DNA of 64,000 bases from Linnemannia elongata (taxonomy: Eukaryota > Mortierellomycota > Mortierellomycetes > Mortierellales > Mortierellaceae): assembly GCA_036320915.1 (NCBI GenBank), contig JAXBDG010000004.1, forward strand, positions 930,001 to 994,000, given 5' to 3'. Position 1 is the stretch's first letter, and each line of letters starts with the position of its first letter. Below, piece by piece: positions 48,701 to 60,477 of the stretch. The position numbers and the translations under genes were made by a program. Under the pieces are notes generated by a model that saw nothing but the letters and a program-made list of their open reading frames with translations, was not told the DNA's origin and ran no database searches.

Positions 48701-50221
48701 GTCCTAGGTAGGGAAACTTGAGAACTCCGAGATGTTTGGCACGGTCCAGCAGGTACGGGAAATCGAAGTTGGCGGTGTTATAGCCAATGACAACATCAGG
48801 ATCGACCTTCCTGACAAAGTCGCTCCATGCAGCCAGCATCTTATCTTCCTGGTCGAACGACATGGTATGGGTGCCGACAATATGCGAGCAAGTGTTGAGG
48901 ACCATAACGTTCCGGATGAATGGCTTGGACTCCCCTTGGACAGTGACCATGGATGCGATCTGGATGACAGGATCGATCTTGGCCTCGGGGAAGATACCCT
49001 TGCGACCAGCGCACTCGATATCGAAACTCAAGATCCTGAGGGGGGCAATCTTGGACCAGTCTCCTTCAGGCTGGTGACTGACGATCTTCTCATAGTTGAC
49101 TTGAACGTTGATCTGGGCATTCGAATTGCTGTCGTTCCTGTTCTGGTATGATCCTGCGGGCAGCTCAATCCAGCTTGCTCCTTTAATATGACAGTCGATC
49201 ATAAAGCGCAAAAGGTATGCCAAGTTGCTCTCATATGTCTGTTCGGTACAGTCGGTGAATCCGGCAAACGAAATGCCTCGCTCCATGGCACGCTTGGCTG
49301 CCGCCATGTTCCTGGGGTCCTTGAGAGTGATCTTCAAGAATGGGATCTTCTCGCCTCCATGGTATCCGTAGATCGATTCTTTAAACGTCCACTCGATCTT
49401 AACAATGCTGTTGCCTTTCTCCATTGCCGTCTAGAATAGCGACAAAAAAAATTGCTAGTTAGTTCCTGATCGAGCATACATTACATGTGCCGTTATACGC
49501 ACTGCGGAGCTGCCAAGTATTTTCAAAGTTACCTCCAATGCGTTCTTGAATGCTGGGATGTTCTCCAACTTGAACTTATTGGGTGCTGGCACATAGAAGT
49601 ATGGCAAGAAGCCGGTAACATGACAAATGACGCTGTTCCCGGCCTAATGAGTACAACAGTGATTGACAGTCAGTACCTGCGAAGTACGGAGTTCAGGCAT
49701 GCAGTTACATTTGGGAAAATATTAACAGAAACTTACTTCTGTGATACCGTAGAATCGGACGACGGGAGTGTGAGATGCCGCGTCTATGTATTCATCAGCT
49801 TCGATCTGCTGGAACACTAGAAGTTGAAAGTCATACCAAAGGTTAGCGCAAGAGTCGACAAAGGCTCTAAAAGAAGTAAAACAAAAACAAAGACCTGATA
49901 ATAGGACTATGAACTTACCCAATGCATCCGTTGCGGCGTTGAGCTTGTTGCACGTTGGCCGTGCCCAGAGCAGCGATGGGTCATCCACTAGGATGTAGCA
50001 AACGGCAACAAAAAAAAAGGTGAATAAATACGGCTGGACTAAAAGTCCGAGGTGGCGGCAGAGCACTCACTGACACCAAAAAGAGAAGGGTTCCTGTTTG
50101 TACCTTTAGTAGCCTGGTTGGTCTCTTGAAGTTGCTCCAGGTCCTCCAAGAAAGAAGGCTGTGGCTCCAACTGTGATGCATGGATTCTGCGCTTCTTGGC
50201 GGTGTGTGCTTCCTGTGACAT
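45797..50221 (-). CDS. POL3: DNA polymerase delta catalytic subunit
   Basis: Fourteen exons read 50221-50104, 49987-49919, 49816-49737, 49643-49533, 49430-48692, 48598-48428, 48286-48005, 47916-47710, 47616-47465, 47381-46882, 46801-46716, 46633-46574, 46481-46275 and 46158-45797, giving 1047 residues (yeast 1097). This family-B polymerase copies the lagging strand with PCNA. Proofreading motifs are present: Exo [10 protein letters not shown] (D263, E265), Exo [14 protein letters not shown] and Exo [15 protein letters not shown]. Polymerase motif A is [10 protein letters not shown], motif [21 protein letters not shown] and motif C YGDTDSV. The tail has the CysA zinc motif ([19 protein letters not shown]) and the CysB Fe-S motif (CQRC...C...C). 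The N-terminus [16 protein letters not shown] has a likely nuclear signal (KKRR). All catalytic residues look intact. Confidence 0.98.
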
Positions 50222-50911
50222 GGTGGCGTAACTTGTCAACTAAACTGGTTCAGGGGTTGTGTGCAATCTGGTCAGTCGAATGAGCGAATGTACAATCAGG
50301 AGTGTGATGGAGAGCGAATAGTGTGGCGGTTGTCTCCTTTGTTGATTCAGTCAGCGAAGAGTCGAGGAACAATTACAGGGGAGAGAGCGAGGAAGACGAA
50401 CGGTGGCAAACGAGTCAAGTCAAGGTATCGAAAACAAAGCGAACGCGACTTCTTGAAAGTCTAAAAGGGATAAATTAACATAACAATGTTGTGGCTTAGA
50501 TGCGCGTCTTCATCATTTCCCTCTCTGCAAAAGCGACGTTGAGGAAACCGTCTCCTTTTCTATGTGTTCCTAGGAAGTTGCTTTCTCTAGGAACGTCAAT
50601 GCCAATGGCGTCTATCCTTCTCAATGATTGTGTTATGATCCCGTCATTCAGACCCCGTGCTCCAAGAGGTGTCTTGATAAGTAAGAAAGATTCTTCACAG
50701 TTGCAACCCTGTTGGATATCTTTAGCTTATGCAGTCTTGTACAAGTGATGTAATGGACTTGTAATGATTGCAGCAGACCGGTATAAAAGCGCCAGCGCCA
50801 TCACTCGCTTTTTTTTCATCCTTTTTCACCCCTAACACAAGCAAATCTCTTACTATAACAACAAACCAACAAACCAACAAACCAACAGCATAACAACAAC
50901 ACATATCCACC
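50222..50911. other. Divergent promoter between POL3 and the CsbD-like gene
   Basis: This 690-bp region serves two opposite genes. On the CsbD side there is a TATAAAAG at 50782-50789 and an ACAAACCA repeat in the leader at about 50860-50886. No TATA is obvious on the POL3 side. No gene is seen. Confidence 0.6.
50782..50789 (+). promoter_or_regulatory. TATA box of the CsbD-like gene
   Basis: TATAAAAG lies 123 nt upstream of the ATG. It is the strongest TATA match near a start in this window and fits an inducible stress gene (inference). Confidence 0.6.
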
Positions 50912-51217
50912 ATGTCCAACATCGTAGAGAACGTCTCCACCAAGGTCTCCAACACCGCCAGTTCCTACATCGGCGGTGCCAAGCAGACCATCGGCGAGAC
51001 CATCAACAACCCTGACCTGGCTGCCCGCGGCGCCGCCCAAAAGGTCCAGGCCGACACTGCCCAGAGGGTCGCCGATGCCAAGATCCAGGCCGAAGCCACT
51101 GCACACAAGGCCGAGGGACAAACTCAAAAGGCCACCGGAAATGTCCTTGGTGACTACTCCCTCGAGGCCTCTGGCGAAGGAAACATCACTAAGGGAGAGA
51201 TTGAGCATCGTGTCTAA
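50912..51217 (+). CDS. CsbD-like stress-response protein
   Basis: This intronless gene encodes 101 residues, starting ATG in CACCATG. The sequence is hydrophilic, helical and Ala/Gln/Lys-rich, with SSYIGGAKQTIGETI, then AARGAAQKVQADTAQ and HKAEGQTQKATGNVLGDYSL. It resembles the CsbD family, which in bacteria is stress-induced and in fungi includes proteins labelled as mismatch/cruciform DNA-binding (Hmp1-like) from old work. Biochemical function is unproved; it may act as a disordered stress protectant. A TATA box at -123 and an AATAAA at 51427-51432 frame a compact, probably strongly expressed gene. It shares its promoter region with POL3, in the opposite direction. Confidence 0.82.
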   Translation: MSNIVENVSTKVSNTASSYIGGAKQTIGETINNPDLAARGAAQKVQADTAQRVADAKIQAEATAHKAEGQTQKATGNVLGDYSLEASGEGNITKGEIEHRV

Positions 51218-51755
51218 GAGTAGAAAGTGTCGAGGATGAGTAGTATTTCTTTCCCACGCTCTAGCTCACTCGCTCACTTCCACGAACACATCTGTACGTT
51301 CTTCTCTTTTACACGGTCTTTTCTTTCCTTTTTGCGCCTTTGCGGCCCACCCTTGCACATACATTACATACACCAACCAACAACCCTCCTTGAGTCTTGA
51401 CTCACTGTCGCTTCTACACCTGTATAAATAAAGTCAACCTTCCTTGCAATTTCAGCGTTTGACCAGCATCCTGTTTTTCTCTTTGTCATACATGGTAATA
51501 TCGGAGTTTACTCTTACATACATGTGCGCATAGCTAGATAACTAAGACATAATGGTTTCGTGGAGCCGTAATCGCAAAGGGATGTTGCGCGCATGTGGTT
51601 GGATCGTACAGAACAAAAAATAATACCCAAATAGACGTCTCTCCTTCGTCCTCTGTCCTTTTACCCACCCTCTCAGCCTCCATTCCTGCGAGTGCTCCAT
51701 AGCTGCGTCCAGCGCAAACGGTCTATGCCAAATCTGCAACCCGCGCCCTGACACT
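51218..51755. other. Convergent 3' region of the CsbD-like gene and trehalase gene
   Basis: This holds the CsbD-like 3' UTR with AATAAA at 51427-51432 and the trehalase 3' flank. No gene is seen. Confidence 0.6.
51427..51432 (+). terminator. AATAAA polyadenylation signal of the CsbD-like gene
   Basis: The hexamer lies 209 nt after the stop codon, in TATAAATAAAGTC. Confidence 0.45.
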
Positions 51756-54754
51756 CTACACCCTCCGGAGCGAGTTGGGCCGGACGAGGCGTGTGGTCAC
51801 ATCTGGAGGCTGAGTGACAATACTCTCGTTGCTCTCGTTGTTCTGTTGTGACTTCTCAACAGCCAACGCTCTGCCCTTGAACACCTTACATGGGTCCATT
51901 ACAGCTCCCAATGCACGGCGAAGTCCACGATCCATGTATCCCAGACCGACTTGGTAACTGGCGTTCATCCATCCAAATCCTTCTCGAGGAATAAACTTGA
52001 AGTCCACTCCAACGTTGCCGTACTCCACCTGGACTCGATGGGTCATGTTCACAACATCAAACTTCTCAGGCACTACGCCGTTAAAGTCCACGAACGATTT
52101 TGTGATGCTGACGAGGAGGGTGAAGGAAAAGTGTAGGACGATTAGCACATCTGATGATATCAAAAAATTACAAGTAAATTCTACGAAAAACTGCCTTCAG
52201 AGACGAAGCTGGGTGACTTACGTATACAGCCAGCGGTAACAGGTTCGCTTGGCATCTTCCATGAATCCATACTTTTCAAAGGCAATCCAGGCCATGATTT
52301 GGTGAGGCGCCCAGCCAAAGGGGAAATCCCATTGACGGTTAGGGCGGGAGAGGGTAATCACACCACGCGATTTCTCTGTTCCAGAGACCAATCCACCAGT
52401 GACTTCAAAGAGCGGCAAAGCGTTAGCCCTAATGAGCGAATATCAGGGAATGCAATAATGTGTCAATTCAAGTTCATGGTTCAATCCTCCAGACAAACAA
52501 AGTTCAGAAAACTACGCAATGATGCAGCAGACAACACTTACATCATCTTCTCTGCCTTTTCGCGATCGGCGAGTCCTGACCACATGGTGTAAAAGGTTGT
52601 GACACTCTCATAGGTTCCTTGGGCCTTTCGACGGGTATCGTAATCAAAATACATTCCGCGCTCCTCGTTCCAGCAGAGCTTGTTGATTCTCTCTTGGCGA
52701 ACGCGGGCACGTTCGAACCACTCTGCAGAGGTGTGCACAATGGTCTCAGGATGGTCTTTCAATAACGAGGTATCGTACGAGGCAAAGTAGGGTGTCTCGA
52801 AAGAGTCGCCAAAGATCGACTGGATGGTCTCGGCAATGTCCATCTCGTATTTGTAAAGGAGCGAGTTCAAATCGACGGTGGCAATGTCGGCAGCGCAATT
52901 GTCGAGTCGGTAGGTGGTGTCGTGTCCTGATTCACGCACAGCACGGTCGTGCTTGAAGTAAGTATCCAGCTCGGGCTCTTCTACTAAGCCCTCGTTGTAA
53001 AGTCGGCTGTATTCCTCAACAGAGACTCCCTTGCGATCAGCGTATGGCTTAATGACGTGGTCAAAATGGGTAGGCTCAGTCTCTGGGGGCATTCCAACAC
53101 CCTCGCTGTAGAAGCGGGACAATCCTGACTCGGGATCATAGCGGTGCTGAGACATCCAGACGGTGAGATACTCCTTGATCGCCGCAGTGAGAGCAACAGC
53201 GAGCCACTGCTTGTTCTCAATCTCGAGACTGTAAGGGAGGCGATCATAGACCTTGAGGACCATGTCGGTCAGGAACGGAGGCTGAGTCCTGGTGAGGTAG
53301 TAACTGCGGTTGGCGTTCAGGATCTTGCCATAATGCTTGATCTCGTAGACAAAGTTATCGACCATGCCCTTAGCCAATTCCAGACGACCGTCAACCAGTA
53401 ATCCCAGAGACTCAAAGTATGAATCCCATCCGTACATCTCGTTGAATCGACCTCCAGGAACAACAAATGGAACACCCTTCAAGGTTTCTTGGCCCTCGTC
53501 GTTCAAGAATTTTGTCATGGCCAGAGCGAGAATTCCTGGCTTGTCGTTGATGGACTGAACATACTTTGGAGTAATCACCTCAGGCAGCTGCTCAACGTCG
53601 AGCTTGAGATGGGGCTTCTGCACACTGACGTTCTTGTAGTATTCCAGGACCTCGTCCTCGCCAAAGGGAATGTAGATTCTAGGCGCAGTGTTTTTGGATC
53701 TGTTCTTGGGGTCGTTGGCGATCAGCTCCAGTCCCTCTGCGTCGATGCGGCGTGTGAGTCCGTCCCAGAAGTGATGTCTGATCATGCGAGAGAGACGATC
53801 GACGGGGTTCTCATTCAAGCGAGCCTCATCCAGAACAACGTATTTGCGTCCATAGTCCTGCGCAAGCGACAGCTCCTGGAGGAGATTGCTGAGCATGTAG
53901 GTGCCGCGGATGTCGTACTTGTTGAATCCGGCAGAGTCTGCAGTACCGAGGGTGATAACCTTGGGACCGACATCGTTGACGGTGATTTGAAAGTCGCCAT
54001 CCGTGTCCTCCTGCTCCAGAATCAGCTTTTGGGTCTCCTCGACGTCGATGAGGAAGCGTCGCGGCTTGGAGGCCTTGTCGTCTAAAGCATGAGAGGAGAT
54101 CGATGGGATGGATAGAGAGATAGGTAACAAGAACGGGAATATATGGTCAGCCTCCTTCCTCTTTGTCAGTCTTTATCTGTCAATAACGTTGATAAAGAGA
54201 AATTAAAATAAAATTCCAGTCCGATAAGAGTTCCGTTTCGTTTGGCGGAGTCGTTATTTCTTTTTTCTCACTCCTTCAAAGTTCTTCCCGTTTGTTGTTC
54301 ATTCATCGGAATTTCGCCTTTGTGTTCCCAAGGATAAGGGACATATGAGCATCACTAACCATGTGAACCTCGCCGTGGCCGCCTGTACTTTGTTGCTGCC
54401 TCGGAGTGTGCCATTGGGTCGTTGGGGTTCTGGGTGCTTGCAGACTTCTTTGACTATTCGTTCCATTACAAATAAACGTTAGGAATTGAGCGTGTGCCAT
54501 TAGAAACAACAGGGTCCAAACACGCCATCAAGGATGGCTGTAAAAAGCAAAAAAAAAAAAAGGGTCAAGGGGTGGAACGGGAAAACCAAGATAAGCTCTT
54601 GTTGTGTTCATAAACAAACAAAGGACGTCGGAAGAAGAACGCACACGTTCATGCGAACATGGGCACACGACGATGACCAGACGAGGAAAGGAAACAGGGG
54701 AACACGCCGATAAGCATTGACTCAGGACAAAAATCAGACCATTGACGTTATACA

Positions 54755-54793
<39 letters not shown>

Positions 54794-55286
54794 CAGGGCG
54801 ATCTGGATCGCAATTGGTGCTGTCGCCGTTTTTCTTTCGAGGCATCATCCATTGTCTCCGTCCGTTGGCTATCTGACTGACTTCTCTTTCTTCCCTGTTG
54901 CCCAACGGGCGATCGATAACCAAAGAGGCGCTTTGTTGGTTTGACTCGTCCAGGCTGGCGCATTAACAGAAAAGGTCCAAAGTGAAACGGAAAAAGCGGA
55001 TGATCCTCCAACCGAAAGGATAATCATCGGCGTCATCCGACCCACACATATTGGTATGCAGAAACACACTACACATTACGCCCCAATAAGAAAGTGGATC
55101 CTTAAGAAACAAGAAGAGACTTACGTTGCCGAGAGTTCTGTGGCGGGAGACATAGTTTGAGCTGGAGTAGTACTCGTTGGCAGGCACGACATTTGATGCG
55201 GGAGTGTGCTGCTCCTGAGCCGCATTAGAATTGGCGAAGCGAGGGCTGTCCATGCCTACGGTCGATGGACTCTCTGTGAGATTCAT
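51756..55286 (-). CDS. NTH1: Neutral (cytosolic) trehalase
   Basis: Five exons read 55286-55125, 54453-54360, 54081-52542, 52428-52222 and 52107-51756, giving 784 residues. The enzyme splits trehalose into two glucoses in the cytosol during germination or recovery from stress. It is the neutral type: the N-terminal tail has a PKA site RRGSHD (Ser84), followed by a calcium-binding loop DTDGDFQITVND at 111-122, both regulatory in yeast Nth1. Glycoside hydrolase 37 signatures are PGGRFNEMYGWDSYF and QWDFPFGWAPHQ. There is no signal peptide. The last acceptor is CGTCAG at 52110-52108; an earlier CAG at 52153-52151 breaks the frame. Intron 1 (671 nt) carries an A34 run. Confidence 0.97.
54759..54792 (+). 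repeat. A34 homopolymer in trehalase intron 1
   Basis: Thirty-four consecutive A on the plus strand read as T34 in the sense of the trehalase transcript, about 300 nt before the exon 2 acceptor. Confidence 0.95.
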
Positions 55287-56612
55287 ACGTGAGTATTTTT
55301 TTTTTTTTTTGGTTGCAAGTGTGAATGTATGAATGGAGGATGGGGTGACACAAAAAGGCAGGTGAACGAGAGGGAGAGCTGCAGCTGTTGTTGGAAAGGA
55401 ATGTGTGTTGGGGTGATGAGGGAAGAGAAAGGAGGAAGGAGCGAAAGTGAATGAAGAAGTAAGAGAATGTAAAAAAAAAAAAGTTGAGGAGCTCAAGAGA
55501 AAAAGAAAAGGCGGCCAACCTTTCATTGTGACTTGCCAATAATTGGTCTCGGAGGATGGTGATGGATGGATGTTCCATCGGCCAATGGCCCGACTGACTG
55601 ACATAACAAGGATACTTGAAAATGAATCGGTTGAACCTTTTTTTATTTGATGGCACGAACGCTACTCTTCCTGTCCCTGAGCACTCTTGTTGCTTCTTGC
55701 TTGTTACCGTCTGTTCGGATCCACACAAGCGCACTTGTACCTGTTACCAATGCAATGCAGGGTTACCTTCTCGTCCTCTCCTCTTGCTTTTGCTTTTGCT
55801 CGTTCTCTTCCCTTGTCATAGCCTCGATGAACGCAATACCTAATGGCCTATCTTGCTGCTTCAATGCTATACTGGTCAAATAAATAACCATTCAGCCGCA
55901 CATCCCCAATCTCTCTGCAGTGTGCTTGATTGACTGACAACAACCATCCATCTACATCTCGTTTATGACTCTTCCAAATTGTAATACATGCAAATGATAT
56001 TTTTGACCATTGCATGCAAACCTATGCTTGAGGTGAGCACGGCCAGCTCATCACAACTCCTCAGCAACTGGAATACAAGTTTACAAGGTCGTTGTTTCGT
56101 CTACTTTTGCTCTTGCTGCTGTGCCCAATTCCTCCGCAAACATAAAGCCTACTGAGCTCTCGATCTCCTTTTTCTTGCGTGGTTGGACCGTTCGTGTTTG
56201 TCCTGGAACCCAAAGGGAACCAAGAACATCTAAGCACGTTCCTGATTTTGTGGTACGTGTGCGTACTTGTGTCGAAATTAATGAGCCGTTGGAGCCCTTC
56301 CCATCTTACCGGAGGCGACTAGGAATCCGACTAGGAATCCTTCTTGATAGACATTCCCAACCACTCCATAGCCATCCGCGGTCGTCATCCAACCTTGTTC
56401 TATTTCTTTCATCCGGGTGCTTTTGCTTCCAGGAACAAGCATTAATTTCAGGACCATAGAACTTGTATTTTCTTCACACAAGTGCCCAAACGCTTTGACA
56501 CTACTTTATTGCTTGTTTGTGAGTCAACGTGAAGAAGGGTAGGAACAAAACAGAGGTGTATGTGCAAGGTTGATGTTTACAACTTAGGTACAAGTATCGA
56601 AGACCGTGTCTG
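55287..56612. other. Trehalase upstream region
   Basis: This 1.3-kb region is purine-rich on the plus strand at 55320-55520, i.e. a CT-rich leader for the trehalase transcript. Short frames around 55616-55883 and 56121-56459 show no domain. No gene is supported. Confidence 0.55.
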
Positions 56613-57865
56613 TCAGTAGAAGTCATTGCCCTTCTCGCCGCCCATAATGCGAGCCTCCTCCCAAAGTGTCGTGCCGCTGCAATCACACACCTTCTTGGCG
56701 TTCTCAAACACACCGGCCGAGCGGGCAATGATACCACAGATAATTCCCTTACCAGACGCGCCATCCTCCTTCGAGGCCTCGCAAGAGCCCTTTCCGAGGT
56801 TGTCGGCTTTCTCAGTAACAACCATTGAACGTCCAATAATATCCCAGACCTTGATCCTCCTAGACTCGAGGACCAAATCACCCCAGCCCTTCTCGTCGAC
56901 CTCAATGTTGCCCAAATCTCCAACGTGACCAGTCAAGTTATCACCATGGGTAGTATTTGTGGGATTGAAGTGAGGACCAGTAGTGGCCGATCCACCCGAA
57001 GTGTCGCCGAGCTCGTGGATGTGAATACCGTGGTTACCGGGAGTCAATCCCTGGACGGTCACGTCGACAACGCAGGTCTCGGTATTGACCTGGAGGAAGC
57101 GGACGAGGCCATAGGGCTTCTCGGTGCCGGGGAGGGTTGTGTAGCTTGGATCATCGGAGTGGATGTCGAGGATGCAGACAGCGGCGCCAGCATGGGATCC
57201 TACAATTAGGCGTTATTCATGAGTGATCAAAACCTATCAGTCAGTTGGTGATATTTTTTGATGGTGTGACAAATCAAGACAAGGTACGATCAGTGATGGT
57301 TTTAAATGTTTTCCATTGTTCCAACTCCTACCCTGGGCAACACCTGAACCGCGCACAATCACGGTCTTGCCAGTATTCTTCAACAACCGCGAAATGGCTG
57401 ATGGAGGCGCTATTAGTGTCAAGAGATAGTATCAACAGATGAACATATATCATCATCATAGAAGAGGAGGGTTAGAGCCTTGCAGAATACCAAATCGCAT
57501 GCGGAACGTGTCGAATCAAGCTTCAGCGCAGCAATACCAATATGAGAAAGAGTAGAAAATCAAGACGCTGCTTTACCACCGCCTTCAACAACAACGCGCT
57601 GCTCCTTGAGGTTGATGTCGTATTTCTTGATACCCTCAGCACCCTCGAGGACATTCTTGACGTCGCTGACACATGACTCGCAGGTCATTTCGACTGCGAA
57701 CTCGGTCTACGGAATAGAAAGGAAGGGGAGGGACGTGTCGGAGGATGAGTGGCATGAAGGAAAAGTGCATGGACAATGAGTTTTCACGGTGGTGCTAGAG
57801 CGGACAGATAGACAAACGTAGAGTAGTAAGTCTACCTTGAAGTCTGAGTCTGCTGTTTGAACCAT
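56613..57865 (-). CDS. CCS1: Copper chaperone for Cu/Zn superoxide dismutase
   Basis: Four exons read 57865-57836, 57706-57577, 57409-57332 and 57199-56613, giving 274 residues. CCS1 loads copper into Sod1 and drives its disulfide formation. Domain I is Atx1-like with MTCESC (C19, C22). Domain II is SOD-like (GIHIHELGDTSGGSATTGPH, then HVGDLGN). In it the fourth copper-ligand position reads MVVTEKADNLG, with Thr where active SODs have His, so it is a chaperone and not an enzyme. Domain III is the C-terminal CxC in VCDCSG, needed for copper transfer. Length is close to yeast Ccs1 (249). It shares an upstream region with the gene at 58813. Confidence 0.96.
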
Positions 57866-58812
57866 GGTGTATAGGTTTAAGTGTGGGTGGTGAGTGTGAG
57901 TGAGGACGTAGGTGATGAAGGAGAGATTGCGAAGCTTTCACCGAGAAACAACCGCAAGGAAAGGAAAGACAAGCAGTCACGTGTAATGATCCATGGATGA
58001 TTTCTTCGATTTGCCACCAAGCGGGAACAAGACAGGCAAAAAGACAAAGAAGCGAAGCCAGCCGGTGGAAGAGGAAGAGAGAGACAGCATACAGTCAATC
58101 AAACGAAGACATCCTCGCCTGCCTGCCTGCCATCCAGCCTACCACATTTCATGAGCAAGGAGCAAGGAGCAAGGCGCACGAACAATGGACAAAGGTATTA
58201 ATGCTCCTCGCACTCGCACGAGCATTGCACACTGCACAGGCAGGCAGACCAAGGGGCAAAGTACTTTCAGATATGATATCGATCTTTCTTTTTGAACAGG
58301 ACGTTTGGGCAGTGCACATTCGCACAGGAAAATAAAGGCAGTTTTTGTCCTTTCCCTCCCCTCCCTAGCAGATGTGCTAGGGGTGAAGATAGTATTTGGC
58401 CGCAGAAGCAACTAAACCTATTTTTACATCTTTCCCTCTCTGATAGCACCTGTCTTTAGCGGAGCGTAGGGTGTGAAGGGCTAAGGATATAAAAAGGGCC
58501 GAGGAAAAAGAGTGCGTCCCTTCCTCCCTTCTCAAGACCGACCCAGCACAACTTTCCCTCGCTTCCTTTATTATTTTCCCGTCTCTTGCTATATCTCTAT
58601 CTCTCCTCCCTCTCCTCCTTTGTTTTCTTTTTCATTTTCTCTTTTTTCTATTGCTATTGCATTCGACCTTCTCCATTCCTTCACTTGAATCCGACTGATC
58701 CACTTCTCACTTTTTTTCTCAGGGCCTTTATCAATCCTCTCACATCTTTATCAGTCTCACATATTTCACCCTTTTTATCTCGCAAACACTTCTCCTCTCA
58801 TCCTTTTCGATA
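57866..58812. other. Divergent promoter between CCS1 and the poly-Q membrane protein
   Basis: This 947-bp region has TATAAAAA at 58488-58495 on the plus strand and a CT-rich leader from 58510 to 58800. No gene is seen. Confidence 0.6.
58488..58495 (+). promoter_or_regulatory. Possible TATA box of the poly-Q membrane protein gene
   Basis: TATAAAAA lies 318 nt upstream of the ATG and directly before the CT-rich leader, so the transcript would have a leader near 280 nt. Confidence 0.5.
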
Positions 58813-60477
58813 ATGTCACCGTCCATGCTCACAACTGTCGTCCCCGGGTCGAAGCTGGTCCCTTCACACCTCCAAAACCAATACAAATACCAGGAGCAAC
58901 AACCAACAACTTTCAACCCAAACCGCCTTTCCCTCCCAAACGCCAATATACTTCGCCTCCAGCAACAAGCACAACAGCAGCAACAGCAGCAACAAAAACC
59001 CTCACACAAGCAACTCTTTATGCAGCAGCTGCAGCAACAACAACAGCAGGATCAACAACAACAACAACAACAAATGTATGAAAAGTCCACTCCAAAGCCT
59101 CGACTCAGCCTTGACACTTCCGACGAACGTCTGCAGAACATCACCTTTGTCAGCCATAACAACAAGCGGTACATGAAGCTGTTCTCTCCAAGCCTTGTTG
59201 ATTCCCCTGTTACTTTTCTCGACAAGAAACAATTGCTCGACGATAAGAAGTTATGGGAAAACGGCCCCGATATGGCCTTCCAGAAGCAGCTCGAGACTGA
59301 GAAGCGGGAAGCTTGGCGAGGTAAGAATTACAACAAAACAATAGCCAGTACCAGGGTCCAAAAGAACCCTGTCAATTCTTCCCTTCTCTTCCTTTCACCC
59401 CTCCGCCACAATCATCCAGTCTTACTTTTTCCCCCCTTTTGATTGTCATCATTCCTTTCGTACTTTCACCCTTCCCCCTTGCCTTTCCCCTTTATATACT
59501 ACTTCTCCCTTCACCCAGGGTTGTTTGGCTCTCTCAAAACAAAGGCGGATTATGTTATGTTTGCTTAAAGAGCTAGGGAACGATGGGTCTCCTCACCCTT
59601 TATTTTCACCCACTTGCCCGTTCTTCCGTCCTGATCTGAGTACCTGACGGACCTTGTGCCCTCTCCCCTTTGGTCTAACCATGGGCTTTATAACATCATC
59701 ATCCATCCTTTTCTGCCTTTTTTTGTTGTTTTTTTCTTTCGCCTATACCTTTCCCCCCTATTTTTGTAATGCAGATGTCATGTGTGGATTTTATCGGCTC
59801 TAGCGGCCCATCGAATCACGGCAGGTCCAAGTGAAGGAGGGACATGCGACCCTATTGTTGTTTTTAAAAGTTGACGCTAACGAGTCCAGTATGTTTGTTC
59901 TAATGCCATTTATCATTTAGCGCGATCGAAGCAGCAGATGCGTGGATTCTTCATGGGTCTCTGGCTCGGATGTTTGATGGGCTTCTTGATCCTTCAATGG
60001 ACTTCAGCAAAAGTGCTCTTTTGGAGGTAAGGATAGAGATTCGTCTCTTGATAAGCAATGTTTTTGTGGTTGATGTCATTGTTTGTTATTTCATTTTTTA
60101 AATGTTCGTAAGACATGGATGTAAACACGACTGTCCAGAGATGCGGGGTCCCCATATTTCTTTTTGTCCCTTGCGTCAACACCCACCACGCCTACCCAAC
60201 GCACCATGAACTCATCATTGTCTTTGTGTTTATGCATCCCCTCACTTTTCATTCAATTAGACAAGAAAATTACACCACGTTCACACCTCTTGTGGTCATC
60301 CTTGTGCTCATCAGCTCTGCTGCGATCGTGCGCTCAGGCACACGGTGCACGATTGCCGCCGTGGCCACTTGTGCTGCGGTCCTGACCTGCTTTGCCACAC
60401 TCATCGTCAACCAGAGCCACTACGCCCCCGAGTTCCATATCTATCGGAAAACGGCCACTGTCGTCACTCTGCCATAG
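58813..60477 (+). CDS. Unknown poly-Q membrane protein with C-terminal hydrophobic segments
   Basis: Three exons read 58813-59320, 59921-60026 and 60261-60477 (phases 1 and 2), giving 276 residues. I do not recognise the family. The N-terminal ~170 residues are soluble, with Gln runs at about 52-93 separated by KPSHKQLFMQQLQ, then a charged helical part (FLDKKQLLDDKKLWENGPDM). Exon 2 encodes one membrane helix (GFFMGLWLGCLMGFLILQW). Exon 3 encodes two more (LVVILVLISSAAIV and TIAAVATCAAVLTCFATLIV) and a short tail. The layout suggests a small membrane-anchored protein with a cytosolic Gln-rich head. The 600-nt second-to-last intron is long for its neighbours. It diverges from CCS1. Confidence 0.7.

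Noticed and set aside
52108..52153. Earlier CAG acceptor for the last trehalase exon
   Set aside because: Using it shifts the frame and leads to an early stop; the acceptor at 52110-52108 restores the family sequence TITKSFVDFNGV.
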